Shown: one piece after another, positions 35,701-45,737 of the stretch
Position numbering within the stretch: the first letter of the stretch is position 1
Layout of the letters: each line of letters opens with the position of its first letter
Source: Bacillota bacterium LX-D
Lineage (GTDB): Bacteria; Bacillota; DUOV01; Zhaonellaceae
Length of the DNA: 64,000 nt
Direction: 5' to 3'
NCBI GenBank assembly: GCA_031628995.1
Contig: JAVLUO010000002.1
Location: 233,431-297,430, forward strand
Program-made: the position numbers and the translations under genes
The notes under the pieces: generated by a model
Told to the model about the DNA's origin: nothing
Seen by the model: the letters and a program-made list of their open reading frames with translations, nothing else
Databases searched by the model: none

Positions 35701-37562
35701 TTATTACTTGTCAAATATGGCATTAGATTGTATTCCAGCACTTGGTCTGAAATTAATAACTTTTCCTTGACGAAGTTAACTTGCTGCTGATATTGTGTCA
35801 GGGGCAGTACTTGTCCTGTGGTAATATTGTAGATGCTTTTGGTATCAGGTAAGTAGCGGATATTACCGTCAACAAATGAGCCGGAACGAAAGATAGTTAA
35901 ATTATTTTGGGCATTGAAAAGATCTACGCCCATAGCATAAGGATATTGGATACCAAGCAAATTAGCTACAGTAGGCAGTATATCTACTTGACCTCCATTA
36001 ATATTTTTAATTCCTGTTTCTTTTTCCCCAGGTAAATGTATAAACAAAGGAACTTTTTGGAGCTCAGACCACATTAGGGGTGTATCAGGGACTTGTAAAA
36101 AATTTAGTAACTCTTGTTTTTCTGTTTTTGTAATGCCATTATGATCCCCATAAATAACCACAATTGAATTATCCCACAGACCTTTTTGTTGCAGTAACTT
36201 GATAAATTCACCTAAGGCAGAATCAGTATAATGAACTGCTTCTAAATAATTCCCGATAAAACTGTTTTCAAACTGACCTAAATTAAGGTTATTGCTTTTT
36301 TGAAATGCATCATATGGGTAATGACTGGATAAAGTAATTAAAAAAGAATAAAAGGGTTCCTTTGTTTGTTCCAGTTTATTTACAGCTTGTTTCAAAAAAG
36401 ATTTATCACTTAAACCCCAGCCTAAAAGGTCATCTTGGGTAAAATTATCTCTACTATAAAATTTCTCAAAGCCTATAGTGTGATACATAGCTGCCCGATT
36501 CCAGTAAGTGGGTTTATAAGGATGCATAACTAAAGTTTTATAGTTTTGTGCTTCTAACAACTTAGGTAAAGTAATTAGTTCATTAGTTGTAAACTGAAAG
36601 TATGCTGATCCTTCTTTAGCCGGATAATAGGAAACGTTTGTTAAAAATTCAGCATCGGAAGTATTGCCCTGGGCAGTTTGATAATAAAAATTTGGAAAAT
36701 AAGCTGCTTTTTTAATTAATTGATTTAAGTTTGGAGCAATTTCCTGCCCGTTTACTTTCTTGTTAATTACAAAGTTTTGGAGAGCTTCTACCTGAACAAT
36801 AATGAGATTTTTGTTTTTAAAAGCACCAAAATATTGAGCCTTATCCTTGTTTTGCAAATTCTTTTGCGCTTGCTGTACAAACCAGGCTTGAATGTTATCC
36901 TTATCTTGTGCAGCTAAAACAGGTTGTACAAGCTGTTTTTTAGTAAATTTATAGACATCAAAAACATGGTAGTTTAAGATATTTAATTTTTCGACTAAAA
37001 ATGTTTGGTCTAAAATATTTACAAAAATGTTTTTGCCCATGATTTTTTCCAAAGCAAGCACATTGTAAGAAATTAGGCCGGTGCCTAAGACTAAAAAAAT
37101 ACCAGCTAAACCTAGCTTCTTTTTCAAAGATACACTCTTTATGGCAGCTTTCTTTTTTATCCAATAGATTAGTGGCAAGTAAAAAAGCAAATCAAAAAGG
37201 TAAAAAAGATCTTGTACTTTAAATAAAGAATAAATGCTTTGCTCTAAAGTGCCAACTTGGTTTGCTTGGAATAGGACTGGGATGGAAATAACACTATTGT
37301 AATACCTAAAAAATAACAAGTCCGAAATTAAAATAAAGGTGATTAAGGCATCTAGCACAAATAAGACAATGCTGCGTACTTTTAAAGGCAAAAGAATAGT
37401 TAAACTAACTAAAATGAAAACCGTAGCAAAGGAAATGAGTACAAGGTTAAAAGAATGAGCTCCCTCAATATTTTCGTTAAAAAGAATGAGTTTTGCTGTA
37501 ATCAACGCAAAAAACAAAACTAAATCTAAAAAATAACATGATAAAGTTTTTGACTTAAGCAC
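35694..37562 (-). CDS. LTA synthase-family sulfatase-fold membrane protein
   Basis: The N-terminal third holds five membrane segments; the extracellular domain is an alkaline-phosphatase/sulfatase fold like LtaS. The catalytic threonine lies in GNTSDAEFLTN, and metal ligands lie in VIYGDHNGI and VMHPYKPTYWNR. At 622 residues it is the size of LtaS and YfnI paralogues. The start is GTG 37562 with AAAGGA eight bases upstream. It may polymerise glycerol phosphate onto lipoteichoic acid or act as a primase or related phosphoglycerol transferase. The exact substrate cannot be told. Confidence 0.85.
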   Translation of the reverse strand: MLKSKTLSCYFLDLVLFFALITAKLILFNENIEGAHSFNLVLISFATVFILVSLTILLPLKVRSIVLFVLDALITFILISDLLFFRYYNSVISIPVLFQANQVGTLEQSIYSLFKVQDLFYLFDLLFYLPLIYWIKKKAAIKSVSLKKKLGLAGIFLVLGTGLISYNVLALEKIMGKNIFVNILDQTFLVEKLNILNYHVFDVYKFTKKQLVQPVLAAQDKDNIQAWFVQQAQKNLQNKDKAQYFGAFKNKNLIIVQVEALQNFVINKKVNGQEIAPNLNQLIKKAAYFPNFYYQTAQGNTSDAEFLTNVSYYPAKEGSAYFQFTTNELITLPKLLEAQNYKTLVMHPYKPTYWNRAAMYHTIGFEKFYSRDNFTQDDLLGWGLSDKSFLKQAVNKLEQTKEPFYSFLITLSSHYPYDAFQKSNNLNLGQFENSFIGNYLEAVHYTDSALGEFIKLLQQKGLWDNSIVVIYGDHNGITKTEKQELLNFLQVPDTPLMWSELQKVPLFIHLPGEKETGIKNINGGQVDILPTVANLLGIQYPYAMGVDLFNAQNNLTIFRSGSFVDGNIRYLPDTKSIYNITTGQVLPLTQYQQQVNFVKEKLLISDQVLEYNLMPYLTSNKY

Positions 37563-37659
37563 TGAAAGGATCCTTTCTGTATTAAGTATTTGTAATCTTT
37601 TATGAACCTTAATCTAGATAGTAACATTATAGATTAAATTACTCTCTTCGCCAAGAACC

Positions 37660-37688
37660 TTGACAGTTTTTAAAGGATAGTTTACACT
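37660..37688 (+). promoter_or_regulatory. sigma-A promoter of the pyr operon
   Basis: TTGACA at 37660-37665 and TACACT at 37683-37688 are separated by 17 bases, ahead of the first PyrR leader. Confidence 0.65.
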
Positions 37689-37704
37689 ACGTATAAGCAA
37701 AATC

Positions 37705-37802
37705 CTTTAAAATGGTACTGTGAGACCAGGAAGGAAGAAATACATTGCCGTACGATGGTAATTATTTTAGCCCGCCCTGGTTTTAGGCAGGCTTTAATTT
37801 TA
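37705..37802 (+). ncRNA. PyrR attenuator upstream of pyrR
   Basis: GGTACTGTGAGACCAGG at 37714-37730 matches the PyrR-binding loop pattern (CnGnGAGaC). AGCCCGCCC with AGGCAGGCT then forms a terminator stem at 37769-37794, followed by TTAATTTTA. UMP-bound PyrR would stabilise the upstream hairpin and allow termination. Confidence 0.78.
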
Positions 37803-37817
37803 TCTTCTGAGCAATAA

Positions 37818-38387
<570 letters not shown>

Positions 38388-38408
38388 TATCTTCAGAACT
38401 CCTTTAAA

Positions 38409-38486
38409 AATAGTCCCGTGAGACTAGCAAGGGGTGTTAGGGAAGAAGTAGCTAAACCCGAACCTCTTGTAGAGGTTCTTTTTTTA
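38409..38486 (+). ncRNA. PyrR attenuator upstream of pyrB
   Basis: AGTCCCGTGAGACTAGCAAG at 38412-38431 is a good PyrR-binding loop. GAACCTC and GAGGTTC at 38460-38478 form the terminator stem, followed by a run of T. GGGGT at 38431-38435 could pair with ACCTC as an antiterminator. Confidence 0.85.
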
Positions 38487-38510
38487 TATTCCTATAAGGA
38501 GGATTAGCAA

Positions 38511-39449
38511 ATGTGGAAACGCAAAGACTTGTTAGGCCTTAAAGAATTAAGTATTGACGAAATTAATATGATTTTAGATACTGCGGTACCAATGAAAGAT
38601 ATTATTAAACGTACTATTAAAAAGGTGCCTACTTTAAGAGGACGTTCCATGGTAACTCTTTTTTATGAGCCAAGCACTCGTACCAGGACTTCTTTTGAAA
38701 TGGCTGCCAAATATTTAAGTGCTGATACATCCAGCCTTACAGTGGCTACAAGCAGTGTGGCCAAGGGTGAAACTTTAATTGATACAGGCAGAACCATCGA
38801 GGTTATGGGGGCCGATGTAATTGTGATTCGCCATGAGTCTGCAGGGGCTCCGCATCTTCTGGCCCAAAGTGTAGTAGCAAGGGTTATTAATGCAGGGGAT
38901 GGAATGCACGAACACCCTACTCAAGGGCTCTTAGATCTATTTACTATGCGGGAAAAAAAAGGAGATCTAAGCAACTTAAAGGTAGCTATCCTTGGCGATA
39001 TTTTGCATAGTCGAGTAGCACGCTCCAACATTTGGGGTTTAACTAAATTTGGGGCTGAAGTTCGAGTCGTAGGGCCAAGTACTTTACTTCCTGGGGAATT
39101 TAAAAAAATGGGTGTACAAGTTTTCCATAACGTGGAAGAAGCACTCCGTGGTGTTGATGTAGTCAATGTACTTCGTCTCCAAAAAGAAAGACAAAAGAAA
39201 GGGCTTTTGCCTTCCTTACGTGAATATGCCAAAATATTTGGCCTGGACCAAAAACGCTTGTCGCTAGCCAAACCAGATGCTTTAGTTATGCACCCCGGCC
39301 CTATGAACCGTGGCGTAGAAATTATGCCGGATGTTTATGACTCCACCCAATCAGTTGTAGATGAGCAGGTTACTAACGGCGTAGCAGTTAGAATGGCAAT
39401 CCTTTACTTGTTAATGGGAGGGGGAACTGGTAATGAGATTATTAATTAA
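38511..39449 (+). CDS. pyrB: aspartate carbamoyltransferase catalytic subunit
   Basis: PyrB condenses carbamoyl phosphate with aspartate. The carbamoyl-phosphate site is [13 protein letters not shown], and [11 protein letters not shown] and [11 protein letters not shown] are conserved. The 312 residues are standard. No regulatory pyrI gene is present, so the enzyme is the unregulated Bacillus-like type. It overlaps pyrC by 17 bases. Confidence 0.97.
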   Translation: MWKRKDLLGLKELSIDEINMILDTAVPMKDIIKRTIKKVPTLRGRSMVTLFYEPSTRTRTSFEMAAKYLSADTSSLTVATSSVAKGETLIDTGRTIEVMGADVIVIRHESAGAPHLLAQSVVARVINAGDGMHEHPTQGLLDLFTMREKKGDLSNLKVAILGDILHSRVARSNIWGLTKFGAEVRVVGPSTLLPGEFKKMGVQVFHNVEEALRGVDVVNVLRLQKERQKKGLLPSLREYAKIFGLDQKRLSLAKPDALVMHPGPMNRGVEIMPDVYDSTQSVVDEQVTNGVAVRMAILYLLMGGGTGNEIIN

Positions 39450-40722
39450 GGGTGGAAGAATCATAGATCCAGCCAATAATCTAGACAGCATAGGGGATGT
39501 TTTAATAGTTGATGGTAAGATAGCTGAGATTAGCGAAAATATTGAAGTTCAAGTTAATAAAACCGTAGATGCTGAAGGAATGATAGTTACGCCTGGTTTA
39601 ATTGATATGCATGTACATTTTAGAGAGCCTGGATATGAACATAAAGAAACTATTGCTACAGGAACAAGGGCAGCAGCAGCAGGTGGTTTTACTTCCGTAG
39701 CATGTATGCCTAATACTAACCCTATTAATGATAATCAAGCTGTTTGTTCTTTGATTAAACAAAAGGCCAAAGAAGAGGGTGTAGTAAAAGTATTCCCCAT
39801 TGGAGCTGTAACTAAAGGCTCTCAAGGGGAGGAATTGGCTGAAATAGGTGAATTAAAGGAAGCAGGTGTGGTAGCTCTTTCCGATGATGGCAAACCAATT
39901 TCTAATGGAGAAATAATGCGCCGAGCTTTAGAATATGCTCAAATGTTTAATCTAACAATTATCAGTCATGCTGAAGATTTAAACTTAGCAGTTGGTGGAT
40001 TTATGCATGAAGGTTATGTTTCAACTGTTTTGGGTTTAAGGGGTATTCCTTCTGCAGCTGAAGAGACTATGGTAGCCAGGGACATTATTTTAGCTGAACT
40101 AACAGGCAGCCCTCTGCATATAGCTCATCTTAGTACAGCAGGCTCTGTCAGAATGGCAAGAGATGCTAAGGCAAGGGGTCTCATGGTGACAGCAGAGGCC
40201 ACACCTCATCATTTTACCTTAACAGATGAAGCAGTTGTTGGATATCACACAGCAACTAAAGTTAATCCTCCTTTGCGCAGCAGTAGTGACCGAGATGCAA
40301 TTCTAGCAGGGTTAAAAGATGGAACTATTGACGTAATAGCAACAGACCATGCGCCCCATGCCCGTGAAGAAAAAGAAGTGGAGTATGCTTATGCCCCTAA
40401 TGGTATGGTAGGTTTAGAAACGGCAGTTCCTTTAGTAGTAAGCCAATTGATTAACCAGGGAATACTTACTTGGAGCGAAGCAATTGCGAAATTAACTGTT
40501 AATCCTGCAAGAATTTTAGGACTTCCTTTAGGAACTTTAAGTATTGGCAGCACTGCCGATGTTACCATTATTGACCCTCAGCAAGAAGCAGTTGTGGATA
40601 CAGCTAAGTTTCAGTCTATGGGCAAAAATTCGGCATTTTCGGGCTGGAAACTGCAAGGGTGGCCAATTTGTACAATAGTAGATGGGCAAATTGTAATGCA
40701 ATCTGGAAAAATATTAGCCTAG
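39433..40722 (+). CDS. pyrC: dihydroorotase (type I)
   Basis: PyrC cyclises carbamoyl aspartate to dihydroorotate. The metal site [16 protein letters not shown], the ISHAEDL and IAHLST histidine segments and the [12 protein letters not shown] segment with the catalytic aspartate are intact. The 429 residues match type I. It overlaps the end of pyrB and is followed after ten bases by pyrK. Confidence 0.97.
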   Translation: MRLLIKGGRIIDPANNLDSIGDVLIVDGKIAEISENIEVQVNKTVDAEGMIVTPGLIDMHVHFREPGYEHKETIATGTRAAAAGGFTSVACMPNTNPINDNQAVCSLIKQKAKEEGVVKVFPIGAVTKGSQGEELAEIGELKEAGVVALSDDGKPISNGEIMRRALEYAQMFNLTIISHAEDLNLAVGGFMHEGYVSTVLGLRGIPSAAEETMVARDIILAELTGSPLHIAHLSTAGSVRMARDAKARGLMVTAEATPHHFTLTDEAVVGYHTATKVNPPLRSSSDRDAILAGLKDGTIDVIATDHAPHAREEKEVEYAYAPNGMVGLETAVPLVVSQLINQGILTWSEAIAKLTVNPARILGLPLGTLSIGSTADVTIIDPQQEAVVDTAKFQSMGKNSAFSGWKLQGWPICTIVDGQIVMQSGKILA

Positions 40723-40732
40723 GGGGAGCGCC

Positions 40733-41524
40733 ATGAGCAATCAAGTTCAAGGAAAAATAATTAACCATGTTTATTTAGCCGCTGATGTATATTTAATGGA
40801 AATTCTGGCTCCCGAAATTGCCCATATGGCAGTTCCTGGTCAATTTGTCCAAGTCTTATGCAGCCGGTCTTACGAACCTTTATTGCGACGGCCTATCAGC
40901 CTCCATTACATTGATGGAGAAAAGGGGCAGATAAGTTTACTTTACCAAGTTAAAGGCAAGGGCACTAGGTTACTGAGCACTATGCCGGTGAATGGTGAAA
41001 TAGATTTAATTGGGCCTTTAGGAAATGGCTTTACAGTTAGGGGTCAAGGAAAAAAAGTATTAATAGTTGGTGGCGGGATAGGAATTGCTCCTCTTTTACC
41101 TGCCGCCAAGGAATTGCAGCTACAAGGAAACCAAGTTACGACGATTCTAGGATTTAATAGTGAGAAAGAAGTGTACAGAACCTCTGAATTTCGAGCTTAT
41201 GCTCAAAAAATGCTTATTGTGACTAGAGATGGTAGTTTGGGAGAACAGGGTTTAGTTACGGAGCCATTGGAAAGGGAATTACAAAGTGAAGTATACAACA
41301 GTGTTTTAGCCTGCGGTCCAGAGGCTATGTTAAAAGCAGTTTGCAGTCTAACCCAAAAATATGCTGTAGAGTGCCAGGTTTCCCTAGAAGCTTACATGGC
41401 CTGTGGTATCGGGGCTTGTCTAGGGTGCACTTGCGGAATAAAAAAAGGCCATGAAGAAATTTTAGCTAGAGTGTGCACTGAAGGACCTGTTTTCCCCAGT
41501 AAGGCGGTGGTCTGGCATGAATAA
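40733..41524 (+). CDS. pyrK: dihydroorotate dehydrogenase electron transfer subunit
   Basis: PyrK carries FAD and a 2Fe-2S cluster and lets PyrD pass electrons to NAD. The FAD-binding segment is [12 protein letters not shown], the nucleotide motif is [17 protein letters not shown], and the cluster cysteines lie in [16 protein letters not shown], with a further cysteine in ARVCTEGP. The 263 residues are standard. It overlaps pyrD by eight bases. The order pyrC-pyrK-pyrD lacks carA and carB, which sit here in many Firmicutes. Confidence 0.95.
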   Translation: MSNQVQGKIINHVYLAADVYLMEILAPEIAHMAVPGQFVQVLCSRSYEPLLRRPISLHYIDGEKGQISLLYQVKGKGTRLLSTMPVNGEIDLIGPLGNGFTVRGQGKKVLIVGGGIGIAPLLPAAKELQLQGNQVTTILGFNSEKEVYRTSEFRAYAQKMLIVTRDGSLGEQGLVTEPLERELQSEVYNSVLACGPEAMLKAVCSLTQKYAVECQVSLEAYMACGIGACLGCTCGIKKGHEEILARVCTEGPVFPSKAVVWHE

Positions 41525-42431
41525 AGTAAACTTACAGGTGGATATTGGAGGGTTAATTTTAAAAAATCCCGTTGTCACAGCTTCGGGCACCTTTGGCTCA
41601 GGTTTAGAATTTGTGCCTTATTTAAATCTTAATGAATTAGGGGGAGTTGTAGTTAAAGGTACTACTCTTCTGCCCCGTCAAGGAAATGCCGGACAGCGTT
41701 TAGTAGAAACTTCAGCTGGATTATTAAACTCTGTAGGATTGCAGAACCCGGGAGTAGATTATTACCTAAAGGAAATTTTGCCAGAACTTAAAAAATACGA
41801 GACCAATTTTATTGTTAATATCTCCGGCAATACTGTTGAAGAATATGGGCTCCTAGCTGAGAAATTAAATGTGCCGGGAGTAGCGGCTTTAGAAGTTAAT
41901 ATTTCCTGTCCCAATGTAAAAGCAGGTGGAATGGCTTTTGGCACTGACCCCAAGGAAGGGGCCAAGGTAGTCAAAGCAGTGAAGCAGAATACAAAGCTTC
42001 CAGTCATAGTAAAGCTATCTCCTAATGTTACAAATATTGTAGAAATTGCCCAGTCAGTTGAAGAGGCAGGGGCAGATGCTCTTTCCTTAATTAATACACT
42101 TTTAGGCATGGCTATTGATGTGCAAAGAAGAAAACCGATCCTGGGTAATATTATGGGAGGGTTATCGGGACCCTGCATTAAACCTGTAGCACTGCGCATG
42201 GTTTGGCAAGTTTTTAAAGCGGTGAAAGTACCCCTTATAGGCATGGGAGGAATTACAACGGTAGAAGATGCTTTAGAGTTTATTTTAGCCGGCGCAACTG
42301 CAGTATCTATTGGTACGGCTAATTTTAGGAATCCAAGAGTATCTGCAGAAATAGCAGCAGGTCTAGAACAATACTGTTTGGAAAACGGCATCCAAGATAT
42401 TAAGGAACTTATTGGAGCAGCCCATTCTTAA
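41517..42431 (+). CDS. pyrD: dihydroorotate dehydrogenase (class 1B)
   Basis: PyrD oxidises dihydroorotate to orotate. The FMN site and catalytic loop are visible in [26 protein letters not shown] (catalytic cysteine), [10 protein letters not shown] and [19 protein letters not shown]. The 304 residues and the adjacent pyrK identify the NAD-linked 1B class. Confidence 0.97.
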   Translation: MNKVNLQVDIGGLILKNPVVTASGTFGSGLEFVPYLNLNELGGVVVKGTTLLPRQGNAGQRLVETSAGLLNSVGLQNPGVDYYLKEILPELKKYETNFIVNISGNTVEEYGLLAEKLNVPGVAALEVNISCPNVKAGGMAFGTDPKEGAKVVKAVKQNTKLPVIVKLSPNVTNIVEIAQSVEEAGADALSLINTLLGMAIDVQRRKPILGNIMGGLSGPCIKPVALRMVWQVFKAVKVPLIGMGGITTVEDALEFILAGATAVSIGTANFRNPRVSAEIAAGLEQYCLENGIQDIKELIGAAHS

Positions 42432-42475
42432 AGCTAGTAAGGCCGCTTCTAAAACATATAGTAGGGGGATGGATA

Positions 42476-43201
42476 ATGTCTAAGATAAAAGAACGTTTAA
42501 TTGTGGCTTTAGATGTAGATACTTTGCAGGAAGTAGAGACACTAGTAAAAATGTTAGGCCCCCATGTGGGTATGTTTAAAGTTGGTTTGCAATTATATAC
42601 AAGTTTAGGTCCCCAAGTACTTAAAACTATTCACGAATTAGGCGGAAAGATTTTTGCTGATTTAAAACTCCATGATATCCCAAATACAGTAGCCCAAGCC
42701 AGCCGGGTTTTAACAAGCTTTGGCGTCCAAATGCTCAATGTCCATGCTTCTGGTGGTTTAAAAATGATGACAGCTGCGGCTCAGGCAGTAGAGGAAGAAG
42801 CAGCAAAGAAGGGTATAAAAAAGCCACTTTTAATAGCAGTTACAGTTTTAACCAGTTTAGGCCAAGAAGATTTGGCGGAAGTAGGTTTGCCTGAATCTCC
42901 AGAGAATACTGTAGTCAGATGGGCCAAATTAGCACAACAGGCAGGTTTAGACGGTGTTGTGGCTTCGCCGCAAGAGACTTCCTTAATCCAATCAGCTTGT
43001 GGTGCTGAGTTTTTAACTATTACCCCTGGTGTCCGTCCCTTAGGCGCTGAGGCAGGAGATCAAAAAAGAATTACCACGCCCAAAGAAGCAATTAAAGCTG
43101 GGTCGTCTTACTTAGTAATCGGCAGGCCCATAACAAAGTCTAAAAATCCCATAGAAACAGTAAAAGCAATTCTTGCGGAAATGGAGGAAGGTTTATGTTA
43201 A
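42476..43201 (+). CDS. pyrF: orotidine 5'-phosphate decarboxylase
   Basis: PyrF removes CO2 from orotidine monophosphate to give UMP. The catalytic charge network lies in KIFADLKLHDIPNTVAQA; ITPGVRPLGAEAGDQKR and YLVIGRPITKSKNP complete the phosphate site. The 241 residues are standard. AGGGGGATGG precedes the ATG. It overlaps pyrE by seven bases. Confidence 0.97.
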   Translation: MSKIKERLIVALDVDTLQEVETLVKMLGPHVGMFKVGLQLYTSLGPQVLKTIHELGGKIFADLKLHDIPNTVAQASRVLTSFGVQMLNVHASGGLKMMTAAAQAVEEEAAKKGIKKPLLIAVTVLTSLGQEDLAEVGLPESPENTVVRWAKLAQQAGLDGVVASPQETSLIQSACGAEFLTITPGVRPLGAEAGDQKRITTPKEAIKAGSSYLVIGRPITKSKNPIETVKAILAEMEEGLC

Positions 43202-43770
43202 ATCAAAAAGAAATTGAACAAATATTTCTAGATTCAGAAGCTTTACTACAGGGACATTTTCGTTTAACTTCGGGGAGACATAGCGACCGTTATATTCAAT
43301 GTGCAAAAGTGTTGCAATATCCTGAGTATACAACTAAATTATGCGGCGAATTAGCAAGGCGTTTTCAGAATACAGGAGTTGAATTAGTTGTAGGTCCTGC
43401 CATGGGAGGAATAGTAATAGCTTATGAAGTGGCCAGGCAGCTTAATGTCCAAACATTTTTTGCAGAACGGGAAGACAATGAAATGAAATTTCGCCGGGGA
43501 TTTGCCATTAAACCAGGGCAAAAAGTCCTAATTGTAGAAGATGTTATTACTACTGGAGGCTCTGTTTTGGAAGTAATAAATCTTGTACGTGCTGCAGGAG
43601 GAGAAGTAGTTGGAGCCGGTGTACTAGTTGACAGAAGTGCTGGGAAAATTAATTTAGGAGTTCCTACAGAAAGCCTGCTGTCTTTTGAAGTTCAATCTTA
43701 TCCTCCGGAAGAGTGCCCTCTTTGTCAAGAGGGGATAGAATTAGTTAAGCCAGGCAGTAGAAAAGTATGA
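43195..43770 (+). CDS. pyrE: orotate phosphoribosyltransferase
   Basis: PyrE transfers phosphoribose to orotate. The PRPP motif is VLIVEDVITTGGSVLEVI, and the flexible catalytic loop is REDNEMKFRRGFAI. The 191-residue form has a C-terminal CPLCQEG segment, as in the Thermus/clostridial subtype. It is the last gene of the pyr operon and ends before a strong terminator. Confidence 0.96.
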   Translation: MLNQKEIEQIFLDSEALLQGHFRLTSGRHSDRYIQCAKVLQYPEYTTKLCGELARRFQNTGVELVVGPAMGGIVIAYEVARQLNVQTFFAEREDNEMKFRRGFAIKPGQKVLIVEDVITTGGSVLEVINLVRAAGGEVVGAGVLVDRSAGKINLGVPTESLLSFEVQSYPPEECPLCQEGIELVKPGSRKV

Positions 43771-43777
43771 TAAAAGA

Positions 43778-43821
43778 GCCCTGCAATTTAAGCTAATTTT
43801 AAAATTGCAGGGCATATTTTT
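43778..43821. terminator. bidirectional terminator after pyrE
   Basis: GCCCTGCAATTT and AAATTGCAGGGC form a perfect 12-pair stem, followed by ATATTTTT. It also faces the end of the convergent rqcH gene. Confidence 0.88.
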
Positions 43822-45604
43822 AATTGTTACTGTTGTTGGTAAGTTTAGAAATTAGATCTTCTGTAGGAGTAATATAAATTGTTTGGTTATGTTCAAAAAT
43901 TACCATGCCTGGTTTAGCCCCGGCAGGTTTTTTTACATATTTTTTTAAAGTATAGTCTACAGGAACTTGACTGGAGTGCTGGCCTTTACTGTAGTAAGCT
44001 GCTAAATGAGCTGCCTCGAGTAAGGTTTGGTCGGGAACTTTTTTCCCTTCAGTTTTGATGATCACGTGGGAGCCCGGTAGATCCTTTACATGAAGCCATA
44101 AATCATCGTCTTTAGCAAATTTAGTAGTTAACCAGTCATTTTGCTTATTATTTTTACCAATATAGATATGGAATCCTTCGCTTGAAGTGAAAACCAAAGG
44201 CTCTATTTTTTGCTGCTTTTCTATTTTGCTTTTCTTACCTGGCTTTAAATTAGGAGGAGAAATGTAATTGGCAGCAATCATTTCATTTTTAATTTCTGCT
44301 AATTCTGCCAGCTGTGTTGTTTGTTCTACACTTTGCAAGATACTATCTAAATAATTTATTTCTGCCAGCGTAAAATTGAGTTGCTCCTGTGCTTTAACAG
44401 CTCCTGCTTTAGCTTTATTATATTTTTTAAAATATGCTTGGGCATTCTGGACAGGAGAAAGTTCCGGGTTGACTTGGATTTGGACCTTTTTATTTTCCGG
44501 ATGGTAAAAATTTTCTACAGTTATTACCTTTTCTCCTTTGGCAATGCGATAGATATTAGCTGTTAGGAGTTCACCATAAATCCGAAAGGGCTCTGCTTTT
44601 TTAGCTAGTGCTATTGTTTCTTCTTGTAGTAAACGTTTCTTGTGATTCTTTTCCAACTCCTTCTGCAGTACTTTGGCTAAAGTGTGCTTTTCTTTAGCCA
44701 AATCTTCCTTCTCTTGCTTTTCTTTAAAAAAAGCATCAAGTGCTTCGCTCATGGAAGGAAATTTTACGGCAGCAACATTAGCTAAGTGCTCCAAGTTCAG
44801 AAAGGAAAAATCTTTTGGCCCTTCATGATCATAATACAAGGTAGGTTTGGATTGTTTGGTGCTTACTAAAGTAGTTATTTGCTGTAATCCCTGCCAAAGC
44901 CTAGTTAAATCGTAATCACCTATGACATCAAGAACCACGTCTTGCTCCAATCCTGCCCGGAAAACTACTTCTCTGGCCAGTAAGGAGCTAAAACCGCTAA
45001 AGTTGTTGACTAAAGCTTTTTGTACCTTAATGTTATATTCGTTATTTAGTAAAACAGACCGAAATTTATCCTCAGTTAATTCCAAGGGATTTATTTTACC
45101 TTGATTAGGTGGTTCAATGTAAGTTCTGCCAGGCAGTACTTCCCTGTGCCTGCTTACAGCATGGGTATAGCGTTTCATTCCATCGATAATAGTGTTTTTT
45201 TCTTTATCCAGCAAGATTACGTTGCTATGTTTGCCCATTATTTCAATTACTAATTGTTTTGCTTTAAGCTGTCCTAATTCATCTAGGGCTTCGATAGTAA
45301 TAATTAACTGCCTTTCTAAGTTTTGCTGCTGCAAAGCAATAATTTTTCCGCCTTCTAAATGCTTTCTCAAAACCATACAAAATATTGGAGGGTTTAAGGG
45401 ATTGGGAAAATTGACAGAAGTTAAATGAATTCGGCAGTTATAAGCATGAGTTGAAATCACTAATTTATAGTTACCTGAGCGTTGGCGAATATGTAAAATC
45501 AATAAGTCAGCATTAGGTTGATATATTTTATCAATCCGTCCTGCTAATAATTTATCTGTTAACTCTTCCTTGACTGTAGACATGACAAATCCATCAAAAG
45601 CCAT
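43820..45604 (-). CDS. rqcH: NFACT family ribosome quality control protein RqcH
   Basis: RqcH (YloA, formerly called a fibronectin-binding protein) binds stalled 50S subunits and adds C-terminal alanine tails. The NFACT-N domain starts MAFDGFVMSTVKEEL, with LTSVNFPNPLNPPIFCMVLRK. A long coiled coil lies at about residues 280-430, and the NFACT-R domain at the end includes GFHIYIGKNNKQNDWLTTK and DLWLHVKDLPGSHVII. The 594 residues are standard. It is reversed relative to the pyr and Ca-ATPase genes on either side. YlmH, its partner, is at 23.3 kb. Confidence 0.95.
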   Translation of the reverse strand: MAFDGFVMSTVKEELTDKLLAGRIDKIYQPNADLLILHIRQRSGNYKLVISTHAYNCRIHLTSVNFPNPLNPPIFCMVLRKHLEGGKIIALQQQNLERQLIITIEALDELGQLKAKQLVIEIMGKHSNVILLDKEKNTIIDGMKRYTHAVSRHREVLPGRTYIEPPNQGKINPLELTEDKFRSVLLNNEYNIKVQKALVNNFSGFSSLLAREVVFRAGLEQDVVLDVIGDYDLTRLWQGLQQITTLVSTKQSKPTLYYDHEGPKDFSFLNLEHLANVAAVKFPSMSEALDAFFKEKQEKEDLAKEKHTLAKVLQKELEKNHKKRLLQEETIALAKKAEPFRIYGELLTANIYRIAKGEKVITVENFYHPENKKVQIQVNPELSPVQNAQAYFKKYNKAKAGAVKAQEQLNFTLAEINYLDSILQSVEQTTQLAELAEIKNEMIAANYISPPNLKPGKKSKIEKQQKIEPLVFTSSEGFHIYIGKNNKQNDWLTTKFAKDDDLWLHVKDLPGSHVIIKTEGKKVPDQTLLEAAHLAAYYSKGQHSSQVPVDYTLKKYVKKPAGAKPGMVIFEHNQTIYITPTEDLISKLTNNSNN

Positions 45605-45737
45605 AAATTTTCTCCTTAGTATAACATTTTTACCTTATTGTAGCTAATAATTTTAACTGCTGCAACTTATAGGTCATGTTTATATTCCTACTGGAATATG
45701 ATACTAAAGGTGGAAGTCCTTACTTGGAGGTGGAGTC

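Noticed and set aside
41762..42391. Reverse-strand 209-codon open frame opposite pyrD
   Set aside because: It is a shadow of the conserved pyrD reading frame, without recognisable motifs.
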